A stretch of 64,000 bases of DNA from Microbispora bryophytorum (GTDB taxonomy: Bacteria > Actinomycetota > Actinomycetes > Streptosporangiales > Streptosporangiaceae), in contig NZ_VIRL01000017.1 in the NCBI RefSeq assembly GCF_006874465.1, forward strand, positions 1-64,000. The letters are read 5' to 3'. Below, piece by piece: positions 52,965 to 61,087 of the stretch. Both the position numbers and the translations under genes were made by a program. Positions within the stretch are counted from its first letter, which is position 1, and each line of letters opens with the position of its first letter. The notes under the pieces are model-generated. The model was not told where the DNA came from, made no database searches, and saw only the letters and a list, made by a program, of their open reading frames with translations.

Positions 52965-53375
52965 ATGCAGATCGACCCTCGTGGCCCGCGTTTCGGAGCG
53001 GCCGTAACCAGCGTGGTACTCGCGGTCGTACTGGTCGCGCAGAATCCCTGGCTGCTCGCCGCACAGGCGGTCGTCTTCGCGCTCGGCGCCGTCGGCGCGT
53101 CGCCGTACGGGCTGGTTTTCCGCCGGTTCGTACGGCCGAGGCTGGGGCCGCCGGCCGAGATGGAGGACGCGGCGCCGCCGCGGTTCGCGCAGGCCGTCGG
53201 GCTGGGGTTCGCGCTGGTGGGACTGATCGGATTCGCGGCGGGGATCACCCCACTGGCCTTGGGTGCGACAGCAGCGGCACTGCTGGCCGCCATCCTCAAC
53301 GCAGCGTTCGGCTTCTGCCTGGGCTGCGAAACGTACCTGCTCATTCGCCGTCTACAACCTGGGAGAATCCAATGA
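52965..53375 (+). CDS. DUF4395 membrane protein
   Basis: A 136-residue membrane protein with four helices. It opens IDPRGPRFGAAVTSVVLAVVLV and ends AILNAAFGFCLGCETYLLIRR, the DUF4395 pattern with a conserved CxGC pair. A role in sulfur or thiol traffic is inferred from its constant link with rhodaneses. ATG 52965 has AGGAG upstream. The stop overlaps the rhodanese start (ATGA). Confidence 0.92.
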   Translation: MQIDPRGPRFGAAVTSVVLAVVLVAQNPWLLAAQAVVFALGAVGASPYGLVFRRFVRPRLGPPAEMEDAAPPRFAQAVGLGFALVGLIGFAAGITPLALGATAAALLAAILNAAFGFCLGCETYLLIRRLQPGRIQ

Positions 53376-54211
53376 GCCGCTCCGCCGTTCTGGTGGACGC
53401 CGACTGGGTCGAGGCCAACCTCGACACGCCCGGTGTCGTGCTCGTCGAGGTCGACGAGGACACCAGCGCCTACGACAAGGGTCACATCCGCGGTGCCGTG
53501 AAGATCGACTGGAGGACGGACCTGCAGGACCCGGTCCGCCGCGACTTCGTCGACAAGGCCGGCTTCGAGGCGCTGCTGTCGTCGCGCGGCATCGCCAACG
53601 ACGACACCGTCGTCCTGTACGGCGGCAACAACAACTGGTTCGCCTCCTACGCCTACTGGTACTTCAAGGTCTACGGCCACGGGAACGTCAAGCTGCTCGA
53701 CGGCGGGCGCAAGAAGTGGGAGCTGGAGTCCCGCGAGCTGGTCAAGGACGTCGTCGAGCGGCCGGCCACGCAGTACGCGGCCTCGGAGCCCGACAACGAC
53801 ATCCGCGCCTTCCGCGACGACGTCGTCTCCGCGATCGGCAAGCAGAACCTGGTCGACGTCCGCTCGCCCGACGAGTTCACCGGCAAGCTGCTCGCCCCGG
53901 CCCACCTGCCGCAGGAGCAGGCGCAGCGCGGCGGCCACGTGCCCACCGCCCGCAACATCCCGTGGTCGAAGGCGGCCAACGACGACGGCACCTTCCGCTC
54001 CGACGACGAGCTCCGCGAGCTCTACTCGGGCGCCGGCGTGGACCTCTCCAAGGACACCATCGCCTACTGCCGCATCGGCGAGCGCTCCGCGCACACCTGG
54101 TTCGTGCTGCACGAGCTGCTCGACCAGCCCAACGTCAAGAACTACGACGGTTCGTGGACCGAGTACGGCTCGCTCGTGGGCGTGCCGATCGAGCTGGGGG
54201 AGGCCCGCTGA
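53372..54211 (+). CDS. Two-domain rhodanese (thiosulfate sulfurtransferase)
   Basis: A 279-residue enzyme of SseA/CysA2 type. The first, inactive domain runs from VDADWVEANL to about residue 130. The second carries LVDVRSPDEFTGK and the catalytic Cys233 in YCRIGERSAHTWFVL. It moves sulfane sulfur from thiosulfate to acceptors. It is coupled to DUF4395 upstream and DUF1416 downstream by overlaps. Confidence 0.95.
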   Translation: MSRSAVLVDADWVEANLDTPGVVLVEVDEDTSAYDKGHIRGAVKIDWRTDLQDPVRRDFVDKAGFEALLSSRGIANDDTVVLYGGNNNWFASYAYWYFKVYGHGNVKLLDGGRKKWELESRELVKDVVERPATQYAASEPDNDIRAFRDDVVSAIGKQNLVDVRSPDEFTGKLLAPAHLPQEQAQRGGHVPTARNIPWSKAANDDGTFRSDDELRELYSGAGVDLSKDTIAYCRIGERSAHTWFVLHELLDQPNVKNYDGSWTEYGSLVGVPIELGEAR

Positions 54212-54510
54212 TGACCATCCAGGGTTGCGCTGCTCCTGAGCAGACCGTCGCGCTGCCGGCCGGCATCGACCTGTCCAACCAGGCCGTGATCCAGGGCGTC
54301 GTCACCGGCGCCGGCACGGCGTACGCCCGTCTGCTGGACCACAGCGGCGAGTTCACCGGCGAGGTCGTCGTCTCCGACGAGGGCATCTTCCGGTTCTTCG
54401 CCGCGCCCGGCCAGTGGACCGTCCGCATCATCGCCGGCGGCGGCGTCACCAAGGACGTCCCCGTCGAGGCCAAGCTCGGCGAGGTCGCCCAGCTCGCGGT
54501 CACCGTCTGA
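54211..54510 (+). CDS. DUF1416 (SseC-like) protein
   Basis: A 99-residue protein with a carboxypeptidase-regulatory-like beta fold (AVIQGVVTGAGTAYARLLDHSGEFTGEVVVSDEGIFRFFAAPGQWTVRII). It is last in the rhodanese operon. ATG 54211 overlaps the rhodanese TGA by one base. Function is unknown; it is linked to sulfur metabolism by constant neighbourhood. Confidence 0.93.
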   Translation: MTIQGCAAPEQTVALPAGIDLSNQAVIQGVVTGAGTAYARLLDHSGEFTGEVVVSDEGIFRFFAAPGQWTVRIIAGGGVTKDVPVEAKLGEVAQLAVTV

Positions 54511-54525
54511 TCCACTGCTCGACGA

Positions 54526-54561
54526 GAAGGCCGGTGCGTTCCCGCGAACGCACCGGCCTTC
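54526..54561. terminator. Terminator of the rhodanese operon
   Basis: A perfect 16-bp stem (GAAGGCCGGTGCGTTC and its complement) with a CCGC loop, followed by a TGCGTTTTC stretch. Confidence 0.93.
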
Positions 54562-54583
54562 TGCGTTTTCCTGTGGACGGCTA

Positions 54584-54611
54584 GTATTACGTGCTACTTG
54601 TAATACGTAAT
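54584..54611. promoter_or_regulatory. Overlapping inverted repeats before vapBC
   Basis: GTATTAC-n9-GTAATAC (54584-54606) and ATTACGT-n12-ACGTAAT (54586-54611) are perfect overlapping inverted repeats reaching the antitoxin start. It is the likely autoregulatory operator. Confidence 0.7.
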
Positions 54612-54852
54612 GGGGACGAGCGCGATGCGACTGAACAGCAAGGGACAGGTGACCATTCCCGCCGAGATCCGCGAGAAGTACGGCCTGCACCCCGGCGACG
54701 AGGTCGACGTCGTCGAAGTGGGCAACACCCTGCGGATCATGCGCCGGGAGAGCAGCAGCACGCGGGGCCGGCGGGCCGCGCAGCGACTCCGTGGCAGTGC
54801 GACGACGTCCATGACCACTGACGAGATCATGGGACTGCTGCGTGACGAGTAG
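54610..54852 (+). CDS. AbrB/SpoVT-type antitoxin (VapB-like)
   Basis: An 80-residue protein: MRLNSKGQVTIPAEIREKYGLHPGDEVDVVEV is a swapped-hairpin AbrB domain, and the C-terminal part (MTTDEIMGLLRDE) is the toxin-binding tail. The start is ATG 54610, or ATG 54625 where the AbrB domain proper begins. It overlaps the PIN toxin. Confidence 0.9.
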   Translation: MGTSAMRLNSKGQVTIPAEIREKYGLHPGDEVDVVEVGNTLRIMRRESSSTRGRRAAQRLRGSATTSMTTDEIMGLLRDE

Positions 54853-55276
54853 TACTCTGCGCGTCGTCCGCGAGCAGGTCACCCTTGTGGATTCCTGCGT
54901 TCTGCTCGACGTCGCCACCGACGACCCCAAATGGGGGGCCTGGTCCGCCGACGCCCTGGCCCGGACGCTGGACGAGGGACGGCTGATCCTCAATCCGGTC
55001 GTCTACTCCGAGGTGTCGGTCGGCTTCTCGAGCATCGAGAGCCTCGACGAGGCGTTGCCGCCCGAGGACTACGAGCGTGAGGACGTGCCCTTCGAGGCGG
55101 CTTTCCTCGCCGGCAAGGCATTCCTCGCCTATCGCAGGCGTGGGGGTGAGAAGAGGTCACCACTGCCCGACTTCTTCATCGGCGCGCACGCTGCGGTGCG
55201 GAAATACCGGTTACTCACCCGCGACACCACCCGATATCGGACCTACTTCCCCACAGTCGAGCTCATCGCTCCGTAG
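54842..55276 (+). CDS. PIN-domain toxin (VapC-like)
   Basis: A 144-residue RNase-type protein with the acidic PIN residues: Asp in LVDSCVLLDV, Glu in VVYSEVSVGF, Asp in LPDFFIGAHA and Asp in LLTRDTTRYRTYFP. The start is GTG 54842, inside the antitoxin end. It cleaves RNA when free of its antitoxin (family knowledge). Confidence 0.9.
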   Translation: MTSSTLRVVREQVTLVDSCVLLDVATDDPKWGAWSADALARTLDEGRLILNPVVYSEVSVGFSSIESLDEALPPEDYEREDVPFEAAFLAGKAFLAYRRRGGEKRSPLPDFFIGAHAAVRKYRLLTRDTTRYRTYFPTVELIAP

Positions 55277-55297
55277 GGAGGAGCGAGAGCCGATAGC

Positions 55298-56647
55298 ATG
55301 CGGCAGGTGTCCGGAACGTCCGCACTTGCCGCCCCCCTCCAGGATGCCGCGCCGCGCCGGGCCTCCTGGACGCTGTCACCGTACGCGTTGCCGCTGAACG
55401 CCCTGCGGATCATCGCGAAATGCGCCCTCCCGCTGATCTTCTGGTTCTCGGCCGGACGGCTCGTGCGCTGGGCGCTGCTCCTTCTGGCCGCGACCGTCTC
55501 GCACGGCTCGTGGTATCAGGCCCGGCTGGTGCTGGTGATGTTCCTGTTCACGCTCGTCGTGATGACGTCGCTCGCCACGACCGTCGGCATGCTGTACGTC
55601 GTCCGCGAGGCGCTGCTCGAGACCCAGGCCCGGCGTGTGGCCGGCGAGGCCAAGGAGAGCCTGCTCAACGCGCTCAACCGGACCGCGCTCGTCTTCGCCG
55701 GCCTCTACACGACCTGGGGGTTCGTCGCCGACGACGCCCGCGAGTTCTCAAGCATCGACGTGATGCGGCAGCCGGACCGGTATGTGCTCGATGCCGGCAG
55801 CGGCGACGACAGCGGAGTGATGGGCGGGCTCATCAGCCTCGACCCGAGGATCTCCCTGGCCACGATGGTCGTCGCCTACGCGGTCAAGTGGTATTTCGGC
55901 CGCCGCCACGAGGCGGGCGAGGGCCGTATCTCCGGCATGCTCGCCACCTTCGGGGAGCTCGCGTTCGCCTTCTACGGGCTCAACGCGGTCGCCGCAGCCG
56001 TGGGGGCGCGCTCCGACTGGATCGGCCAGCGGTCCGCCGTCGCGGCCTGGCACGATCTCGCGGCCAGGGCCGAGGAGAGCGTCCCGGGGTGGAAGTCGGT
56101 CTCGGAGTGGCTGGGCGGCGTCTGGCCGTACGCCGTCGACGCCCTTGCCATCCCGCTCACGTGGCTGACGGTCGGCATCCTCGTCTACGGCGCCTACGCG
56201 GAGGACACCCGGACCACGATCAGGGGGACCCGCCTGGAGCAGGCGGCGGTGCACCTGGAGCGCACGCACGACTGGACGCGTCTGGCCCTGGCGAAGCTGA
56301 GCGACGGCTGGACCTCGCGGTGGATCCCGCTGCTCAACTCCCTGCGCCTGACGGCGCGCGGGGGCCCTGCGCTGTTCGGGCTGTTCGCCCTCTGCTACGT
56401 CGGCCTGCACATCGGCGGCGACTATCTCCTCAGAGCGGGCCGCTATCTCACCGCGAGCGGGGAGCCGTACCAGTGGATGGCGACCGGCGAGCCGCTCTCC
56501 TATGTCGTGGACCTGGTCGTCACCCTGGTGTCGATGTGCCTGATCGCCGCCACCTTCGACCTGGCCGCGACACGGGCGCGGGCGGAGGGCGCGGCGTCCG
56601 TCACCGGCGGAACCGCAGAACCTGATCGTCCTTCTCCGTCGCACTGA
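55298..56647 (+). CDS. Multi-pass membrane protein of unknown function
   Basis: A 449-residue protein with about seven or eight helices: two near residues 35-100 (LIFWFSAGRLVRWALLLLAA; VLVMFLFTLVVMTSLATTVGML), several in the middle and two near the C-terminus (GLFALCYVGLHIGGDYLL; VVDLVVTLVSMCLIAATFDL). I see no known motif. The start is ATG 55298 or GTG 55307; TAGCAT 7 nt before the GTG favours a leaderless GTG start. It opens the ATPase cluster. Its last 47 bp overlap the convergent gene. Confidence 0.8.
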   Translation: MRQVSGTSALAAPLQDAAPRRASWTLSPYALPLNALRIIAKCALPLIFWFSAGRLVRWALLLLAATVSHGSWYQARLVLVMFLFTLVVMTSLATTVGMLYVVREALLETQARRVAGEAKESLLNALNRTALVFAGLYTTWGFVADDAREFSSIDVMRQPDRYVLDAGSGDDSGVMGGLISLDPRISLATMVVAYAVKWYFGRRHEAGEGRISGMLATFGELAFAFYGLNAVAAAVGARSDWIGQRSAVAAWHDLAARAEESVPGWKSVSEWLGGVWPYAVDALAIPLTWLTVGILVYGAYAEDTRTTIRGTRLEQAAVHLERTHDWTRLALAKLSDGWTSRWIPLLNSLRLTARGGPALFGLFALCYVGLHIGGDYLLRAGRYLTASGEPYQWMATGEPLSYVVDLVVTLVSMCLIAATFDLAATRARAEGAASVTGGTAEPDRPSPSH

Positions 56648-57539
56648 AGGCGTCCTTCACGAAATCCTCGGCGGACTGACCGGGCACACTACGGTAGGTG
56701 CTCGGCCGCAGCGCGACCTCGACTTCGTCGGCCACGGGCGGCGGGACCACCGCCATCATCTCCAGCCGGTACGGCGTGCCGATCACGTTGTCCTTGGTGT
56801 CGGGTGGCGTCTCGTTGTTCACCATCTCCACCTGCCACGTGCGCCCGGCTCGGTCGGTGAACGTGATCTCCGCCGGCTCCCCGTGGCGAATGGCGCCCTC
56901 GGCGTCGAGCGCGGTCCTGGTCACCAGGACCTTCATCCACTGGCGGTCGGACCGCTCCGGCTTGCCGGTGGGGTCCTTGACCTTCTCCACGGTCACCCGC
57001 CACGACACGTGCTGCCAGACTCCCGCCTGGCCGGGTGGCACGACATGGACGGTGTAGTCGGGGCGGGCGTACTTGTACGTCTGGTAGCCGAACACCGTGG
57101 GGCCGCCGACGGCGAGCACGACGGACAGCACGGCTCCCCCCACGAGCAGGCCCGTACGCCGTGCGGGGGCTGAGGGCTCCTGTGCGGACACTTCGGCGGG
57201 CGGCCCCGTGGGCGCCTCCCCGAGCGTCTCCCCGGGCGCCTCCGCGGACGGGAGAGCGGGAGCGAGCGCCATGGGCGGCGGCTGCCGGTTCGTCCGCAGC
57301 GCGGGAAAAGGCTGTGTGGAGCTGTCCTCCGCTTCGGGCTCCAGAGGCGGCCACACCCGCAGGTCCGTCGGCGGCTTCAGCGTGCCGGGGATGGGCACGG
57401 AGAGCGGCGCCGTCGGCCGCGGCGCGGGAAGCGCGCCGCTGTAGGTGATGTCGGAGGTCTGCTCGGCCGGGGGCGCGAACCAGTCGCGGGCGTCCGGGCC
57501 GTTCCTCGGTGGGGTTCCGTCCATGGGCGTCTCGGTCAT
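56601..57539 (-). CDS. Single-pass membrane protein with extracytoplasmic domain (unknown)
   Basis: A 312-residue protein: a long Pro/Ala-rich cytoplasmic N-terminus (1-130), one helix (GLLVGGAVLSVVLAVGGPTVFGY) and an extracytoplasmic beta-rich domain (VWQHVSWRVTVEKVKDPTGKP, WMKVLVTRTALDAEGAI). Third in a three-gene operon of similar build; ATG 57539 overlaps the previous stop. I do not recognise the family. Confidence 0.8.
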   Translation of the reverse strand: MTETPMDGTPPRNGPDARDWFAPPAEQTSDITYSGALPAPRPTAPLSVPIPGTLKPPTDLRVWPPLEPEAEDSSTQPFPALRTNRQPPPMALAPALPSAEAPGETLGEAPTGPPAEVSAQEPSAPARRTGLLVGGAVLSVVLAVGGPTVFGYQTYKYARPDYTVHVVPPGQAGVWQHVSWRVTVEKVKDPTGKPERSDRQWMKVLVTRTALDAEGAIRHGEPAEITFTDRAGRTWQVEMVNNETPPDTKDNVIGTPYRLEMMAVVPPPVADEVEVALRPSTYRSVPGQSAEDFVKDAFSATEKDDQVLRFRR

Positions 57540-58213
57540 CGGCTCTCGCTCACGAGAGAGTGGTTGTCCTCCGCCTGGGAGATCAGCCGGGCGGCGGCGG
57601 CGCCGGACAGCTTCAGATCGATCTGCGCCTCTGGCGCGTAGTTGTCGCTCACCAACGGGCTGACGGGAGGGACGAAGACGAGGTCGGCGCCCGGCACCGC
57701 GTCTTCCGGCACCTCGAAGACGAGCAGCCCGCTGGTCCAGAACCCGGGCTGGATGTACTTGTTGAACAGTGTCAGCGTGTCGTTGACCTTGTCCGTCGGC
57801 TGGTAGCGCCGGCCGTCCGCGGTCAGCAGGACGGGGGGACCGAGTCTGCTCAGCCTGAAGGGCTCACGCGCGCTCGTCGCCGAGATGTCGACCAGGAGGA
57901 ACAGATTGCTCGTGGCCACCTTGGTCACCTTGTTCGAGTAGTCCGTGGTGTCCACGGCGCGGGCGGCCGTGACCGACAGGACCTTGACGGTGAAGCGCTT
58001 GGTCTCCACCGTCTCGCCGATCCGGCCGTTGTAGGTCAGATAGGAGGTGCGCTGTTCGAAGGACATCGAGAAGTGCTGCTGTGCGTAGACCGCGGCCGCC
58101 GCGAGCACGATCCCGGCCACTCCCGCGGCGATCCGCCGCCCCGCACCGCGCCTCGGCGGCTTGGCGCGGACCGCGCGGCGGGAGACACGGTTGTCCGTCT
58201 GCGTGGCCGCCAT
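57536..58213 (-). CDS. Single-pass membrane protein with extracytoplasmic domain (unknown)
   Basis: A 225-residue protein: Arg-rich N-terminus, one helix (GVAGIVLAAAAVYA), then a beta-rich domain (KRFTVKVLSVTAARAVDTTDYS, SNLFLLVDISATSA) reminiscent of DUF4352-like Ig folds. ATG 58213 overlaps the upstream stop and its own stop overlaps the next start, so all three are translated together. Confidence 0.8.
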   Translation of the reverse strand: MAATQTDNRVSRRAVRAKPPRRGAGRRIAAGVAGIVLAAAAVYAQQHFSMSFEQRTSYLTYNGRIGETVETKRFTVKVLSVTAARAVDTTDYSNKVTKVATSNLFLLVDISATSAREPFRLSRLGPPVLLTADGRRYQPTDKVNDTLTLFNKYIQPGFWTSGLLVFEVPEDAVPGADLVFVPPVSPLVSDNYAPEAQIDLKLSGAAAARLISQAEDNHSLVSESR

Positions 58214-58869
58214 CAGCTGGTCTCCTTCCGTACGGGAAGGGTGATCCGCGTGGCCACCTCGGGTTCGAAGGTGCCCTTCTCGTCCGTGTACGCGCCTGCG
58301 AGCATCCAGTCATAACCCTGGTTCAGCAGTCCGAGTTGCTCGTAGGCGAACGAGCCCACGTCGAGGCTGATCTCCGGGGGCGCGGTCGCGGTGGGCTCGA
58401 GTTCGTACTTCACCACGACTGTGGTGGTGATGCCGGGATGCAGTTGGTGGCTCTCGACGCCGAGACTGAGCACGGAGACCTCGGGGCCGTACTCGGTCTT
58501 GATCTCCGGACGGGTCCGCAGGAGGGAACCGGCGAAGGAGCCGAACGGCGAGTACCTCCCGGCCTCGGGCATGACCCCGACCGAGGCGGTCCTGTCGCCC
58601 ACGTTGGTGACCTTGAGGACGAGCTCCAGGTAGCGCTTGTCGGTACCGAAGTCGCCCTTTTCGGTGATGTCGATCGCCTTGATGAACTGGGTGTGGAACA
58701 GCCCCTGGTCGATCATGTCTCCGGGCGAGACCGTCGCCGGGGGCTTGTCCGGGGCGTCCTTGAAGCCGCCGAAGGCGGCGGTGACGCCGACGCCCACCAC
58801 GGCCAGCGCGAGGGCGACCGGGACGATGACCGGGCGTCGTCGGCGGGCGCCATTGGGGGATGACGTCAT
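58213..58869 (-). CDS. Single-pass membrane protein with extracytoplasmic domain (unknown)
   Basis: A 218-residue protein: basic N-terminus (ARRRRP), one helix (VIVPVALALAVVGVGVTAAFG) and a beta-rich domain (LELVLKVTNVGDRTASVGVMP, ITTTVVVKYELEP) like the two genes downstream. The start is ATG 58869 with TACCAT 8 nt upstream (minus strand), probably leaderless. First gene of the operon, divergent from the ATPase-like genes. Confidence 0.8.
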   Translation of the reverse strand: MTSSPNGARRRRPVIVPVALALAVVGVGVTAAFGGFKDAPDKPPATVSPGDMIDQGLFHTQFIKAIDITEKGDFGTDKRYLELVLKVTNVGDRTASVGVMPEAGRYSPFGSFAGSLLRTRPEIKTEYGPEVSVLSLGVESHQLHPGITTTVVVKYELEPTATAPPEISLDVGSFAYEQLGLLNQGYDWMLAGAYTDEKGTFEPEVATRITLPVRKETS

Positions 58870-59014
58870 GGCAAGCGATGGTAGTACGACCACAGTTGCC
58901 CCATTGGCCGCAATGGTTCGACCCCCCGCGCGGAAATACGTCCGAATGGCGAGAAGCGCGCCCTGACAGGGCTTCCAGCTCCTACGCTGTGACCGAGGCG
59001 GACATGGAGGGCCC

Positions 59015-60961
59015 GTGGGCGACCCGCACCCCGAGCATGCCCAGTTGCAGGCGGATCGGATCTACCTGGGCTGGCAGTATGCGCTGCTGTACCCGGATCC
59101 CGGGCCGCCGCCGAAGCGACCGGCCAGGGAGGATGTCACCGAGCCTCCGGCGGACGCCGACACCGAGTGGATCCACCGGGAGCGGCTCCAGAAGGACCTG
59201 CTCAACCGCCCGGTCAAGATCTTCCGTACGTTCATGGCCGTGGTGGCCGCGGGGATCCTCGTCCTCGGCGTGACCGGCCTGCTGAACTGGTCGTTCGTGA
59301 TGCTGGGCCTGGTCGCCGCGGGCGGCGTGGCCGCCATCTGCACCTACGCCATCAGACAGGGCGACCGTACGGTCAACGAGCGGCTCGACGCGCGCCGCCG
59401 TAAGGCGCTGCGGGAGCAGGAGCGCCGCCGGCAGGAGATCGTCACGGCCCAGGAGGAGCACGCCGCGAAATACCGCGACTGGGCCGAGAAGAAGAACCGC
59501 TTCGACCAGCAGATCAACTGGTACGCCGTGGCGGTGCCCGACGACATCGACCGGGTCGACGTGGCCGGGGGCACGCTGACCGGCTGGTCGGCGCTGCTCA
59601 CGCTGATCGGCGCGACCCGGCTCTACAGCGGCGGCCACCTGACCGTGCTCGACCTGTCGGAGGGCGCGATCGCCAAGGACCTGATCGAGCTGGCGCGCAG
59701 GGGCGGGGACGACCCGCTCGTCTGGGTGCTCCCGGTGGACCTGCCCCGGCTCGACCTCGGCGCGACCCTCAAGCCCGAGGCGTTCGCCGACGTGCTCGCC
59801 CACGTGGTGAGCGTCAGCGAGGAGACCAGCAGGGACATCGGCTTCGACAACGCGATCCTGGAGCGCGTGCTCGAGGTCCTGGGCGAGAACGCGACGATCA
59901 GCCAGGTCACCGCCGCCCTGCGGGCGCTCGCACAGGTGGGCGACCCGCGCGACGACATGAAGGGCGGCCTGCTCACGGCGTCGCAGCTCGAACGCATCGG
60001 CATGCTGTTCGGCCGGGGCGTGGCCGACCGGGTGGTCATCGAGCGTGCCTGGGCGCTGGAATCGCAGCTGCGCAAGCTGGAGACGCTGGGCTCCCAGGCC
60101 GTACGGCTGCCGCCCGCGCGGCTGCGGGTCGTCAGCATGGACCGGCAGGCGGGGGTCTTCGGCAACCGGGTCCTCGGGACCTACGTCGCGACCGCGCTCA
60201 CGCACATCCTGCGCCAGTCGCCGGCCAGCGAGCGGCCCTGGTATCACACGATCATCGTGGCGGGCGCGGACAAGCTGCGCGGCGACGTGCTCGACCGGCT
60301 CATGGACGCCTGCGAGACCTCGCGCACCGGGCTCGTGCTGACCTACCGCAGCCTCACCCCGACCGTGCGGGAGCGGCTCGGCCGCGGACACGCGGCGGTC
60401 GCGTTCATGCGCCTGGGCAACGCCGAGGACGCCCGGGTGGCCAGCGAGCACGTCGGCACCGAGCACCGCCTGGAGCTCGCCCAGCTCACCGAGACGTTCA
60501 GCTCGGCGGTCAACGGCCCGAGCGGCTTCTACACCTCCACCGTCGGCGAGAGCCGTACGGAGGGGGAGGAGAAGGGCGACGGCGACCTGCGGGAGGACAT
60601 CACCGAGTCGACCGAGTGGGGACGGCGCGCCCCCACGGTCGCCGACGGGGTCCTGCAGCGGTCGCGGGAGTTCCTGGTCGAGCCGCACCAGCTCCAGCAG
60701 CTCCCCACGACCTCCGTGATCGTCACCTACTCGACCGCGGAGGGACGCCAGGTGCGCCTCGCGGATGCGAATCCGGCGATACTCACCTTCCCCAAGACGA
60801 CGCTGGGGGAGTTCGAGGAGATCCGGAGGGCCGCCCTCGCGCCCCCGGAGCCCGAGCCGGAGCCGGAGCCGGAGGAGCCCGTGCTGCCCGATGTGCCGCC
60901 GAACCTGCCCCCCAATCTGGGCCCGCCGCCGCCTCGGCTCGACTGGCGCAAGCGGTCATGA
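59015..60961 (+). CDS. Membrane-anchored VirD4/FtsK-like protein with a degenerate P-loop
   Basis: A 648-residue protein. Two helices (about 70-115) follow a cytoplasmic tail, then an Arg/Glu-rich helix, as in type IV coupling proteins. At the Walker A place stands GGTLTGWS (185-192) with Trp191 instead of Lys. At the Walker B place stands IIVAGADKL (413-421) without the acidic pair. GLVLTYRSL and AAVAFMRLGNAEDARVASEHVG match the sensor and C-terminal parts of TraG/VirD4 ATPases. It thus looks like a non-hydrolysing paralogue. A Pro/Glu tail ends it. The start is GTG 59015 with GGAGG about 4 nt upstream. It precedes the HerA-type ATPase. Confidence 0.75.
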   Translation: MGDPHPEHAQLQADRIYLGWQYALLYPDPGPPPKRPAREDVTEPPADADTEWIHRERLQKDLLNRPVKIFRTFMAVVAAGILVLGVTGLLNWSFVMLGLVAAGGVAAICTYAIRQGDRTVNERLDARRRKALREQERRRQEIVTAQEEHAAKYRDWAEKKNRFDQQINWYAVAVPDDIDRVDVAGGTLTGWSALLTLIGATRLYSGGHLTVLDLSEGAIAKDLIELARRGGDDPLVWVLPVDLPRLDLGATLKPEAFADVLAHVVSVSEETSRDIGFDNAILERVLEVLGENATISQVTAALRALAQVGDPRDDMKGGLLTASQLERIGMLFGRGVADRVVIERAWALESQLRKLETLGSQAVRLPPARLRVVSMDRQAGVFGNRVLGTYVATALTHILRQSPASERPWYHTIIVAGADKLRGDVLDRLMDACETSRTGLVLTYRSLTPTVRERLGRGHAAVAFMRLGNAEDARVASEHVGTEHRLELAQLTETFSSAVNGPSGFYTSTVGESRTEGEEKGDGDLREDITESTEWGRRAPTVADGVLQRSREFLVEPHQLQQLPTTSVIVTYSTAEGRQVRLADANPAILTFPKTTLGEFEEIRRAALAPPEPEPEPEPEEPVLPDVPPNLPPNLGPPPPRLDWRKRS

Positions 60962-61041
60962 CCACTCACGAAACGTCACATGCGACCATGACACGGTCCG
61001 CTGTCGGTAAGAGCATCGTCAACCGGGGTGTGCGAGCGTGA
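60958..61041 (+). CDS. 27-residue coupled micro-ORF
   Basis: ATG 60958 overlaps the previous stop (ATGA) and encodes MTTHETSHATMTRSAVGKSI..RGVRA. Its TGA in turn overlaps a GTG (61038) opening a 13-codon ORF that ends at 61079. The chain may couple translation to the ATPase at 61088, or may be chance. Confidence 0.3.
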   Translation: MTTHETSHATMTRSAVGKSIVNRGVRA

Positions 61042-61087
61042 TCGTTCAAGGAGTCTCTCCCCTGTTCGTCGTCACCTGAGGGGTCTG

